Shown here piece by piece: positions 43,541 to 51,475 of a stretch of DNA of 64,000 nt. Origin of the DNA: Actinopolymorpha rutila (GTDB taxonomy: Bacteria; Actinomycetota; Actinomycetes; Propionibacteriales; Actinopolymorphaceae); NCBI RefSeq assembly GCF_013407855.1, contig NZ_JACBZH010000001.1:2108001-2172000 (forward strand). The letters run 5' to 3'. Each line of letters starts with the position of its first letter. The first letter of the stretch is position 1. Made by a program: the position numbers and the translations under genes. The notes beneath the pieces were generated by a model. It worked only from the letters and a program-made list of their open reading frames with translations, ran no database searches and was not told the origin of the DNA.

Positions 43541-44239
43541 TCAGGAGGTTCCGGTCTCCGCCACCGGATCGCCGCGCCGCGCCATCGCCGCCAGCGCTGC
43601 CCGGGTCCGCGGCCCGACGCCCAGATCCCTGGCCTGGTGGAGATCCGCGCCGGTGTCGACGTCGCGGCGTACGGACGTGATCGGCACCGGCGTCAGCTCG
43701 ACCGCTCCGGCGTCCAGGTGTGCCCGGCGGGACGGTCCGCCGAACCTCGGCGCGAAGTCCACGCCCGGCGCAGCGCAGTACAGCGTCGTGCCCACACCCG
43801 CGGCGTCCGGGACGAACGACGTCGGCCACGCCGACGCGGCGTCGAGCGCCGTCGTCAGCTCGTTCGGCCGCAGGGCAGGAAGATCGGCCAGCATGGCCGC
43901 CACGGCTCCGTCGGGACGGCGCGAGCGGGACAGCCGGGCACCGTGCAGCAGTGCGGCGTTCAGTCCGGCGGCGGGTTCGTCCGTGACGGCGACCGCACCC
44001 AGCCGGGCCAGAACGTCGGCGAACTCCGGATCGGGAGTGATCGCCAGCAGTTCGACCACGCGTGGGGACGCGAGCGCCGCGGTGATGGTGTCGATCGCCA
44101 TCGCCCGGGCGAGGTCGGCGCGATGGCCACCGGCGAACGGTGCGAGCCGGGACTTTCCGACGGCCGCGGGTTTCACGGGCACCACCAGGCTCCAGCCGAT
44201 GGAACCGGCCGGTGCCACGGGACGTTCATGCGTTGACAT
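43541..44239 (-). CDS. cofC: 2-phospho-L-lactate guanylyltransferase (CofC/FbiD)
   Basis: A nucleotidyltransferase of coenzyme F420 synthesis that activates phospholactate or phosphoenolpyruvate with GTP. The 232 residues show WSLVVPVKPAAVGKSRLAP at the start, a DLARAMAIDTITAAL helix, AMLADLPALRPNEL (the metal-binding D), and FGGPSRRAHLDAGAVEL. ATG 44239 has GAGAGGA upstream. Its presence implies that the organism makes F420. It is divergent from plsC. Confidence 0.88.
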   Translation of the reverse strand: MSTHERPVAPAGSIGWSLVVPVKPAAVGKSRLAPFAGGHRADLARAMAIDTITAALASPRVVELLAITPDPEFADVLARLGAVAVTDEPAAGLNAALLHGARLSRSRRPDGAVAAMLADLPALRPNELTTALDAASAWPTSFVPDAAGVGTTLYCAAPGVDFAPRFGGPSRRAHLDAGAVELTPVPITSVRRDVDTGADLHQARDLGVGPRTRAALAAMARRGDPVAETGTS

Positions 44240-44394
44240 CGCCCCGATCCTCTCAGCCTCGGGCAAGCGACCTCCGACCCACCGGTCGACACCGGTTGCC
44301 ACGTACTTCACACTTTGGCGAGCGGCACGGCCATCGCGACGGCCGGCGTCAGCTCAGCTACCTCACGTTGGTGAGGATCGACGAGGAGGACAGC

Positions 44395-45138
44395 GTGCCC
44401 CTGCCCCGCACCGGTCGGGCCTACGACATCGCCGTCGGCGCCATTCGGCCCGCCATGGTGGCCTTCACCAGGCGTGACTGGCGAGGTGGTGAGCACGTTC
44501 CACGCGAGGGCGGCTTCATCGCGGTCACCAACCATCTGTCCTACTTCGACCCGATCGCGCTCGGGCACTTCCTGCACGAACAGGGGCGCGCGGTTCGCTT
44601 CCTGGCCAAGGCAAGCCTGTTCGACGTTCCGGTGCTGGGCAGGTTCCTGCGCTCGGCGGGACAGATCCCGGTGCACCGGGAGAAGCGCACCGCGGGCGAC
44701 GCGCTCAAGGAAGCCTGCCAGGCGGTCGATCGGGGCGAGTGCGTCGTCGTCTACCCCGAGGGAACGATCACCCGCGACCCCGACCTGTGGCCGATGATCG
44801 GCAAGACGGGTGCGGTGCGGATCGCCTTGCGTACTGGATGTGAGATCGTTCCCATCGCCCAGTGGGGAGCGCAGGACGTGTTGCTGCCGTACGCCAAGGT
44901 GCCTCGGTTGCTGCCCCGCAAGACGATGCGGATGCAGGCCGGACCGGCGTTCGACCTGTCCGCCTACCGCGACGTCCCGTTCACGCCCACGCTGTTGAAG
45001 AAGGCGACGAACGAACTCATGGACGTGCTCACCCGGATGGTGGCGGGTCTGCGGCACGAAGCCCCGCCGGCGGTGCGGTTCGATCCGGGCAAGACTGGCC
45101 TGCCCAGCATCGGCAACCCCTACAAGCGGCGTATCTAG
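44395..45138 (+). CDS. plsC: 1-acyl-sn-glycerol-3-phosphate acyltransferase family protein
   Basis: Lysophospholipid acyltransferase of membrane lipid synthesis. The 247 residues contain the catalytic HX4D (NHLSYFD; His47, Asp52), substrate-binding block GQIPVHRE, and YPEGTITRDPDLWP. GTG 44395 is chosen because GAGGAGGA ends 4 bases upstream. It lies 12 bp before gpsA, the next enzyme of glycerolipid supply. Confidence 0.9.
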   Translation: MPLPRTGRAYDIAVGAIRPAMVAFTRRDWRGGEHVPREGGFIAVTNHLSYFDPIALGHFLHEQGRAVRFLAKASLFDVPVLGRFLRSAGQIPVHREKRTAGDALKEACQAVDRGECVVVYPEGTITRDPDLWPMIGKTGAVRIALRTGCEIVPIAQWGAQDVLLPYAKVPRLLPRKTMRMQAGPAFDLSAYRDVPFTPTLLKKATNELMDVLTRMVAGLRHEAPPAVRFDPGKTGLPSIGNPYKRRI

Positions 45139-45150
45139 GACGTGCTCGGC

Positions 45151-46158
45151 ATGACCAGGGCCGCGGTTCTCGGCGCCGGTTCCTGGGGCACGGCGTTCGC
45201 GTTGGTGCTCGCCGACGCGGGCGCGACCGTCGGCCTGTGGGCCCGGCGGCGGGCGCTCGCGGAGACGATGACGACCCTGCGGGAGAACCCCGACTACCTG
45301 CCGGGGATTCGGTTGCCCGCGGCGGTGAGCCCGACCGCGGAGGTCGAAGCGGCGCTGGCCGGAACGCACTACGTGTTCCTCGCCGTACCCGCACAGGAGT
45401 TGCGGTCGCACCTCACCCGGTGGGCGCCGCTCGTCCCCGCCGACGCTGTGCTGGTCAGTCTCGCCAAGGGTGTCGAACTCCACTCCGGTAAGCGGATGAG
45501 CGAGGTGATCGGCGAGGCCGCCGGGATCGGGCCGGAGCGGGTCGCCGTCGTCACCGGCCCCAACCTCGCCCGTGAGGTGGCCGAACGACAGCCGGCGGCG
45601 AGCGTCGTCGCGTCCGTGGACGCCGACGTGGTGAGGCGCCTGCAACGGGCGTGCCACTCGCCGGCGTTCCGGCCGTACACCAACACCGACGTGGTGGGGT
45701 GCGAACTCGCGGGTGCGGCGAAGAACGTCATCGCGCTCGCGGTGGGGGTCGCGGTGGGGCTGGGATTCGGCGACAACACCCGGGCGTCGCTCATCACCCG
45801 CGGACTGGCCGAGGTCACCAGGCTCGGTGTGGCGCTGGGCGCGGACCCACACACGTTCGCGGGGCTGGCCGGGCTGGGCGACGTGGTGGCCACCTGCTCG
45901 TCCCCGCTGTCGCGCAACCGTCAGCTCGGCACGGCCCTGGGGGAGGGGCGTACGGTCGCCGAGGCCCGTGCGGGCAGCCGTCAGGTCGCCGAGGGCGTAC
46001 GCACCTGCGCGGCGATCCTGGAGCTCGCCGGCCGGCACCGGGTGGACATGCCGGTCGCCCAGCACGTGACCCAGGTCGTACGCGGCGAGCTGTCACCCTC
46101 GGAACTGATCGCCAGTCTGGTCAGTCGCAGCGCGAAGCCCGAGCGCCACGGCTGGTGA
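45151..46158 (+). CDS. gpsA: NAD(P)H-dependent glycerol-3-phosphate dehydrogenase
   Basis: GpsA reduces dihydroxyacetone phosphate to sn-glycerol 3-phosphate. The 335 residues show the nucleotide loop LGAGSWGTAFA at the start, VTGPNLAREVAERQP, ELAGAAKNVIALAVG with the catalytic Lys, GDNTRASLITRGLAEV and GLAGLGDVVATCSS. ATG 45151 has AGGA 10 bases upstream; GTG 45142 is too close to it. It forms an operon with plsC. Confidence 0.95.
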   Translation: MTRAAVLGAGSWGTAFALVLADAGATVGLWARRRALAETMTTLRENPDYLPGIRLPAAVSPTAEVEAALAGTHYVFLAVPAQELRSHLTRWAPLVPADAVLVSLAKGVELHSGKRMSEVIGEAAGIGPERVAVVTGPNLAREVAERQPAASVVASVDADVVRRLQRACHSPAFRPYTNTDVVGCELAGAAKNVIALAVGVAVGLGFGDNTRASLITRGLAEVTRLGVALGADPHTFAGLAGLGDVVATCSSPLSRNRQLGTALGEGRTVAEARAGSRQVAEGVRTCAAILELAGRHRVDMPVAQHVTQVVRGELSPSELIASLVSRSAKPERHGW

Positions 46159-46178
46159 TTCCCGGCGTCGGGCCGGCC

Positions 46179-47417
46179 TCAGCCGGCGTCGGCGTCGGGA
46201 CCGACTGCCGACAGGGCCCCGGACAGGTCGGCCCACAGGTCCTCGACGTCCTCCACGCCGACACTGAGCCGCACCAGGTTGTCGGGAATCGTGGCGCTCT
46301 CACCCGACCACCGGCGCCGGCGCTCCAGCGTCGACTCGACCCCGCCGAGGCTGGTCGCCCGCACCCACAGCCTGGTCGCCGTCGTGAGGGCCTCGGCGGC
46401 CCCGGCGCCGCCGCGTACCTCCACGGCCACGATCGCGCCGTACGCGGTCATCTGGGCGGTCGCACGGGTGTACCCGGGATCGTCGCGCAGTCCGGGGTAC
46501 CGCACCCGCTCCACGGCCGGGTGCTGGGCCAGCCGGTGCGCGAGGACGGCGGCGTTGGCGCAGGCGCGCTCGACCCGCAGGGGCAGGGTGCGCAGGCCCC
46601 GCAGTGCCAGCCAGGTCTCGAACGCACCCGGTGTCGCGCCGAGCTTCCGGCGCCGGGAGTCCAGCAGGTCGTGCAGCTCCTTGCCGCGTTCGGTCGGGGC
46701 GGTCACCAGCGCACCGAGTACGAGGTCGCTGTGGCCGGCGAGGTACTTCGTCGCGGAGTGGAGTACGACGTCCGCGCCGTACTCCAGCGGGCGCTGCAGC
46801 ATCGGCGTCGCGAACGTGTTGTCGACCACCACCGCCGCACCGGCCTCCCGCGCGCCCGCACACAGGGCAGGCAGGTCGGCGACCTCCAGGGCGGGGTTGG
46901 TGGGTGACTCCAGGATCACCAGGTCGGCGCCGGGCAGCAGGGCCAGCGTGCCCTCGGTGTCGGCGACGTCGACCAGCGGCGCCGCGCTCAGCCGGCCGGA
47001 CTCCACCAGATCGGCCAGCTGCCCGAGGGTGCCGAGGTAGGCGTGCCGGGGCGCGACCACGATGCCGCCGACCGGAACCAGGTCGAGCACCGTGGCCACC
47101 GCCGCCAGGCCCGAGGGGAACGCCAGTGCCCGGCCGCCCTCCAGGGCGCCCAGCACCTCCTCGAACGCCGACCAGGTGGGGTTGGCGTACCGGCCGTACT
47201 CCAGGTCCCCGCCGGCGACGTAGGTGGAGGCGAGCACCAGCGGTGGGTTCAGCGGCTGGTCCGGGTCGTGCGGGGGCCGGCCGGCGGTGACCGCCACCGT
47301 GTCCAGCCCGAGCGCGGGGGGCTGATCAGGCGACGGTGCCAGCGACTGGGCGGGCGAAGTGGACTGCGACTGAGCCGGAGGCTGCTCCGGCGCGGCGTGC
47401 TCCTCGAAGTCGGACAT
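46179..47417 (-). CDS. Cystathionine gamma-synthase/lyase family PLP enzyme
   Basis: Cys/Met-metabolism PLP enzyme of 412 residues. The first 35 residues are Gln/Pro/Ser-rich and probably disordered. Family blocks are YGRYANPTWSAFEEVLGALE, ALAFPSGLAAVA, SPTNPALEVADL, DNTFATPMLQRPLE and the PLP lysine in SATKYLAGHSD (Lys224), then GGVESTLERR and RLSVGVEDVEDLW. Lyase versus synthase cannot be settled by sequence. It is convergent with gpsA and divergent from ddl. Confidence 0.88.
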   Translation of the reverse strand: MSDFEEHAAPEQPPAQSQSTSPAQSLAPSPDQPPALGLDTVAVTAGRPPHDPDQPLNPPLVLASTYVAGGDLEYGRYANPTWSAFEEVLGALEGGRALAFPSGLAAVATVLDLVPVGGIVVAPRHAYLGTLGQLADLVESGRLSAAPLVDVADTEGTLALLPGADLVILESPTNPALEVADLPALCAGAREAGAAVVVDNTFATPMLQRPLEYGADVVLHSATKYLAGHSDLVLGALVTAPTERGKELHDLLDSRRRKLGATPGAFETWLALRGLRTLPLRVERACANAAVLAHRLAQHPAVERVRYPGLRDDPGYTRATAQMTAYGAIVAVEVRGGAGAAEALTTATRLWVRATSLGGVESTLERRRRWSGESATIPDNLVRLSVGVEDVEDLWADLSGALSAVGPDADAG

Positions 47418-47491
47418 ACGCCGATTCTTCCCGAGTCCTGCCCGGGCTGACCGGTCAGCGGCCGATGTCGGCGACCGGTAGGGTCAGCCCG

Positions 47492-48655
47492 GTGAGCGAG
47501 TACGAGCGGGGCCCGCAGTCGGGTGGAGACCCGTCCGCGCGGGCCGGACGCAAGCCCCGGGTGGCCGTCGTCTTCGGTGGCCGCAGCTCCGAGCATGCCG
47601 TGTCGTGCGCGACCGCCGGCAGCGTGTTGCAGGCGCTGGACCGGGAGCGCTACGACGTCATCCCCGTCGGCATCAGCGTCGACGGCCGCTGGGTGCTGGA
47701 GAAGGACGATCCGGAGCGGCTCGCGATCGGGGCGGGCAAGCTTCCGGAGGTCGACGAGAAGGGCACCGCGGTGGTGCTCGCCAACGACCGCGGCGGTGAG
47801 CTGGTCTCGCTCGACCCGGCCACGGTGCCCGGCACCCTCGGCGAGGTCGACGTCGTCTTTCCCCTGCTGCACGGGCCGTTCGGTGAGGACGGCACGCTCC
47901 AGGGCCTGCTGGAGATGGCCGACGTCCGCTACGTCGGCGCCGGCGTGCTGGCCAGCGCGGTCGCCATGGACAAGCACTTCGCCAAGCTCGTCTTCTCCGG
48001 TCAGGGCTTCCCGGTGGTGCCCTACACCCTGCTGAAGCCGGGTGCGTGGGAGGCCGACCGGTCCGCGTGCGAGGAGGCGGTCGCGTCCCTCGGCTACCCC
48101 GTCTTCGTCAAACCCACCCGCGGTGGCTCGAGCATCGGCATCACCAAGGTGAGTCGGCCGCAGGACCTCGGCGAGGCGGTGGAGAAGGCCGCAGCGCACG
48201 ATCCCAAGGTGCTCGTGGAGGCCTCGGTCGAGGGTGCCCGGGAGATCGAGTGCGGCGTGCTGGAGAGCCTCGACGGCGGGCCGCCGCGGGCCAGCGCGGT
48301 CGCGGAGATCCGGTACGGCACGGAGTACGAGTTCTACGACTTCGAGGCGAAGTACCTCGACGACGAGCGGCACGTCGACCTGGCGCTGCCGGCGCCCCTG
48401 GACGAGAAGGCCACGCGGCAGGTGCAGGACGTCGCGGTGCGGGCGTTCGAGGCGCTGGGCGCCGAGGGACTGGCCCGGGTCGACTTCTTCCTCCGCAACG
48501 ACGGCACGCTGCTGCTGAACGAGATCAACACGATGCCGGGGTTCACGCCGTACTCCATGTTCCCGCGGATGTGGGCCGCCAGCGGAGTCGACTACGCCGC
48601 CCTGTGCGACCACCTGATCCAGCTCGCGCTGCGCAGGCCGACCGGCCTGCGCTGA
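47492..48655 (+). CDS. ddl: D-alanine--D-alanine ligase
   Basis: ATP-grasp enzyme making the D-Ala-D-Ala dipeptide of peptidoglycan. The 387 residues show VFGGRSSEHAVSCATAGSVL, LLHGPFGEDGTLQGLLE, MDKHFAKLVFSGQGFPVVP, KPTRGGSSIGITKV and NEINTMPGFTPYSMFP. GTG 47492 follows TAGGGT (47479-47484) by seven bases and has no ribosome site, so the message is probably leaderless. ATG 47465 is in frame upstream. It is divergent from the PLP enzyme. Confidence 0.95.
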   Translation: MSEYERGPQSGGDPSARAGRKPRVAVVFGGRSSEHAVSCATAGSVLQALDRERYDVIPVGISVDGRWVLEKDDPERLAIGAGKLPEVDEKGTAVVLANDRGGELVSLDPATVPGTLGEVDVVFPLLHGPFGEDGTLQGLLEMADVRYVGAGVLASAVAMDKHFAKLVFSGQGFPVVPYTLLKPGAWEADRSACEEAVASLGYPVFVKPTRGGSSIGITKVSRPQDLGEAVEKAAAHDPKVLVEASVEGAREIECGVLESLDGGPPRASAVAEIRYGTEYEFYDFEAKYLDDERHVDLALPAPLDEKATRQVQDVAVRAFEALGAEGLARVDFFLRNDGTLLLNEINTMPGFTPYSMFPRMWAASGVDYAALCDHLIQLALRRPTGLR

Positions 48656-48735
48656 CCCCGACCGCCGACCCGACGGCTCGCGATGGACCCGGTTTCGCCC
48701 GGGACGTACGCAACGCCTCGGGCGGGCTGTGGACG

Positions 48736-48776
48736 AGGGGTCCCCTGACGCACGGCCACCGCGTCGGGGGACCCCT
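48736..48776. terminator. Bidirectional terminator between ddl and DUF3515 gene
   Basis: The 16-nt arms AGGGGTCCCCTGACGC (48736-48751) and GCGTCGGGGGACCCCT (48761-48776) pair throughout with one G-T pair and a nine-base loop. Confidence 0.8.
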
Positions 48777-48835
48777 GCGGTGCGTTCGGGGGAGCAGGCT
48801 CGCGACGTTCCCCGGGGTATGCGCCGGGCGCCTGG

Positions 48836-49306
48836 TCAGACGCAGGGCGTACGGACGGGGACGGCCTTCCGGACGGCCGCGGCGACGTCCACCAGCGCGT
48901 TCGACGGCGGTTGGTACGCCGACGGCACCGACACCTCGACGTAGGCGTCCCGGCCGACGGTGGTGAAGATGTACCCGCGGGTGGCGCGTTCGGAGAACCA
49001 CCCCACACCGTCGATCATCAGGCACTCCGAGGATGCCCGCAGCTTCGCCGGCCGGTCCACGCCGCAGCGCAGCAGGATGGGCGGGTCGCCCCACGCCGCG
49101 GCGTAGGGGGTGGACGGCTGCACCACCCGTGCCGACCCGTCGAGCACCTTCGTGGGCAGTGCGGACGAAAGCGCTTGGCAGACCGCGGCGGCGGCACCGG
49201 TCGGGTGTGGCGGCTCGACGCGCACGGTCGGCTCGCCGCAGCCCGCCGCGAGCAGACCGAGCGCGACGGACGTGGCGAGCGCGACGAACGCGGCGAGCGG
49301 TCGCAA
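48836..49306 (-). CDS. DUF3515 family lipoprotein
   Basis: A 156-residue predicted lipoprotein with lipobox ending LLAAGC (Cys23). The mature domain has the DUF3515 pattern: AAAVCQALSSALP, AAWGDPPILLRCG, GVGWFSERATRGYIFTTVGR and a final Cys. The start is probably TTG 49306, eight bases after the preceding stop. The family is common next to thiL and ddl in actinomycetes; its role is unknown. Confidence 0.85.
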   Translation of the reverse strand: MRPLAAFVALATSVALGLLAAGCGEPTVRVEPPHPTGAAAAVCQALSSALPTKVLDGSARVVQPSTPYAAAWGDPPILLRCGVDRPAKLRASSECLMIDGVGWFSERATRGYIFTTVGRDAYVEVSVPSAYQPPSNALVDVAAAVRKAVPVRTPCV

Positions 49307-49314
49307 CGACCGGA

Positions 49315-49548
49315 TCAGATGTGGACCACCGGGCAGGTGAGGGTTCGGGTGATGCCGCTGATTCCCTGCACCTGGGCGACGACGAGCCGGCCGAGCTCGT
49401 CGACGTTGTGGGCCTCGGCCCGGACGATCACGTCATAGGGACCGGTGACGTCCTCCGCGAGGGTGACGCCGGTGATGTGCGAGATCTCCTCGGCGACCTC
49501 GGCCGCCCTGCCGACCTCGGTCTGGATGAGGATGTAGGCCTGAACCAT
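49315..49548 (-). CDS. Stand-alone Lrp/AsnC ligand-binding (RAM) domain protein
   Basis: A 77-residue single RAM domain: MVQAYILIQTEVGRAAEVAE, then ISHITGVTLAEDVTGPYDVI and a final sensing strand. There is no DNA-binding helix, so it may bind amino acids and modulate a partner. AGAGGA lies 9 bases before ATG 49548. It is co-directional with the DUF3515 gene. Confidence 0.9.
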   Translation of the reverse strand: MVQAYILIQTEVGRAAEVAEEISHITGVTLAEDVTGPYDVIVRAEAHNVDELGRLVVAQVQGISGITRTLTCPVVHI

Positions 49549-49935
49549 CGATACGTCCTCTCGGGCTGGAGGGCCTCACCTCGCGGTCGTTCGCACGATC
49601 GTCTCGGTGGTGATGCTCCAAGGTCGGTCAAGTGAGTGAGCACGGTATCGCGAGCCGGCCCCTTCGCGCGCCCCCACCCTGCCGGCCGCAGGCCCGTGAT
49701 CCTCGCCGCGACGCGGCCCGGTCGGCAAACCTGAGGGATGTTTCAGACGCTACCCCGAACGGGGCCGTCGACAAGGGCGCCCGGCGAGGTGCCCGACGGG
49801 ACCCGGCAGGTGCCCAGGAGGGCCCGAAAGGTGCCCAGTGAAAGGGCTCTGTGGTGCACCGTGCCGGTTCCCGCCGGGGCGGGACACGGCACGATGAGGG
49901 CTGACATCAACGACGCGAGGTCAGGAGCGGCGCAG
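49549..49935. other. Gene-free 387 bp between RAM gene and thiL with a 21-bp repeat
   Basis: Divergent promoter region without a convincing gene. At 49787-49849 three units, each starting AGGTGCCC and each containing GGG, follow each other with an exact 21-bp period. The plus frame through them would encode seven-residue repeats joined to thiL upstream, but the AGGAG-supported thiL start makes that unlikely. No TPP riboswitch pattern was seen. Confidence 0.5.
49787..49849. repeat. 21-bp direct repeat (three units) upstream of thiL
   Basis: AGGTGCCC begins at 49787, 49808 and 49829, exactly 21 bp or two helical turns apart. Confidence 0.75.
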
Positions 49936-50985
49936 GTGACGCAGATCAGGGGAACTCAGGCGGGCTCTGGACGGCCGGCCGGCGGTGCCGAGGGCGCCGG
50001 CGGCACCGTGGCGGAGTTGGGGGAGTTCGGGCTCATCGCGGCGATGAGCGCACGTCTCCCGACCGGCCCGGACGTCCTGCTCGGTCCAGGCGACGACGCG
50101 GCGGTGATCTCGGCGCCGGACAGCCGCGTGGTCGCCACCACCGACATGCTGGTCGAGGGACGCCACTTCCGCCGCGACTGGTCGCCGGCGTACGACGTGG
50201 GCCGCAAGGCGGCGGCGCAGAATCTCGCCGACGTCGCGGCTATGGGCGCGGTCCCCACCGCGTTGCTGGTGAGCTTCGGAGCGCCGCCGGACCTGCCGGC
50301 GCAGTGGGCGCTGGAGTTCACCGAAGGGCTACGGGACGAGACCGCGGAGGCGGGGGCGTCGGTGGCCGGCGGCGACGTGGTGGCGTCGGGGCCGATCGTC
50401 GTCTCGATCACCGCGCTCGGCACTCTGCGGGGACGGCCGGCGGTGACCCGGTCCGGCGCCCGGCCAGGCGACGTGGTCGCCGTGTGCGGGCGGCTCGGCT
50501 GGTCCGCGGCGGGGCTCACCGTCCTGGGCCGGGGCTTCCGGTCCCCGCGGGTGGTCGTGGAGGCGCACCGCCGGCCAGAACCTCCGTACGACGCGGGCCC
50601 GGAGGCGGCCGAACTGGGGGCGAGCGCCCTGATCGACGTGAGCGACGGGCTGCTCGCCGACCTCGGGCACGTGGCCCGGGCGAGCGGGGTACGCATCGAC
50701 GTGGACACCGGCACCTTGGATGTCGCCGACCCGCTGCGCGCCGTGGCGGCGGCGATCAATGCCGACCCGCTGCGGTTCGTGCTCACCGGCGGCGAGGACC
50801 ATGCGCTGGCCGCGACGTTCGGGCCGGACGTCGAACTCCCCGAGCGGTGGCGGGTCGTCGGGCGGGTGCTCGCGGCGAAGGAGCATGGCCAGACCGGGGG
50901 TGAGCCCCACGCAGGCGCTGAGCCGGCGGTGACGGTGGACGGCGAGGAGTACGAAGGCCCGGCCGGGCACGACCACTTCCGCTGA
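49936..50985 (+). CDS. thiL: Thiamine-monophosphate kinase
   Basis: ThiL makes thiamine diphosphate from thiamine monophosphate and ATP. The 349 residues show GPGDDAAVI, TTDMLVEGRHFRRDW, AAQNLADVAAMGAVP, GGDVVASG, DVSDGLLADLGH and GGEDHALAATF, all expected for the PurM-like fold. GTG 49936 has AGGAG at 49923-49927. It ends convergent with rpmB. Confidence 0.93.
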   Translation: MTQIRGTQAGSGRPAGGAEGAGGTVAELGEFGLIAAMSARLPTGPDVLLGPGDDAAVISAPDSRVVATTDMLVEGRHFRRDWSPAYDVGRKAAAQNLADVAAMGAVPTALLVSFGAPPDLPAQWALEFTEGLRDETAEAGASVAGGDVVASGPIVVSITALGTLRGRPAVTRSGARPGDVVAVCGRLGWSAAGLTVLGRGFRSPRVVVEAHRRPEPPYDAGPEAAELGASALIDVSDGLLADLGHVARASGVRIDVDTGTLDVADPLRAVAAAINADPLRFVLTGGEDHALAATFGPDVELPERWRVVGRVLAAKEHGQTGGEPHAGAEPAVTVDGEEYEGPAGHDHFR

Positions 50986-51017
50986 GCCGGGGCCCGCGGG
51001 CACGGGCTGACACGCCA

Positions 51018-51053
51018 CGTGGCCGGCCACCCCCGAGAGGGTGACCGGCCACG
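51018..51053. terminator. Bidirectional hairpin between thiL and rpmB
   Basis: CGTGGCCGG (51018-51026) pairs with CCGGCCACG (51045-51053), continued by ACCC/GGGT on an inner stem, with a short GA-rich loop. Confidence 0.7.
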
Positions 51054-51128
51054 AGGGTCAGTCGATCTTCGTTCGATTCAGGTTTGTGGTACGGCGTTCG
51101 GCGCGGCCCCACGCGGGTGGGGACCGGG

Positions 51129-51314
51129 TCAGCGAGTGACCTTGCCCGCCTTCAGGCAGGAAGTGCAGACATTGACCCGCTTCGGGGTGCCGTGGACGGT
51201 CGCACGAACCCGCTGGATGTTGGGGTCGAAGCGTCGACGGGTGCGCCGCTTCGAGTGCGACACGTTGTTGCCGAAGCCGGGCCCCTTGCCACAAACGTCG
51301 CAGACGGCAGCCAC
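51129..51314 (-). CDS. rpmB: Large ribosomal subunit protein bL28, zinc-binding form
   Basis: Ribosomal protein L28 of 61 residues, with the motif [20 protein letters not shown] at the start and [13 protein letters not shown] at the end. Cys5, Cys8, Cys50 and Cys53 form a zinc ribbon (C+ form); actinomycetes often hold a second, zinc-free copy elsewhere. GTG 51314 has GGGAGAG upstream. It is divergent from recG. Confidence 0.95.
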   Translation of the reverse strand: MAAVCDVCGKGPGFGNNVSHSKRRTRRRFDPNIQRVRATVHGTPKRVNVCTSCLKAGKVTR

Positions 51315-51475
51315 CGGAGACTCTCCCGAGCAAGATGAGGATATGGACCGCTGCCCAGCGCACGCCAAGCGCACGGGGCAACCGGTCGAGAGTATCCGAC
51401 GTCCACACGAAAGCGCCAACCGGCCCGGCGGGGGTGCTGCCCGCTAGCCTCGACGGCAACGACCGTGGAGGTGTG

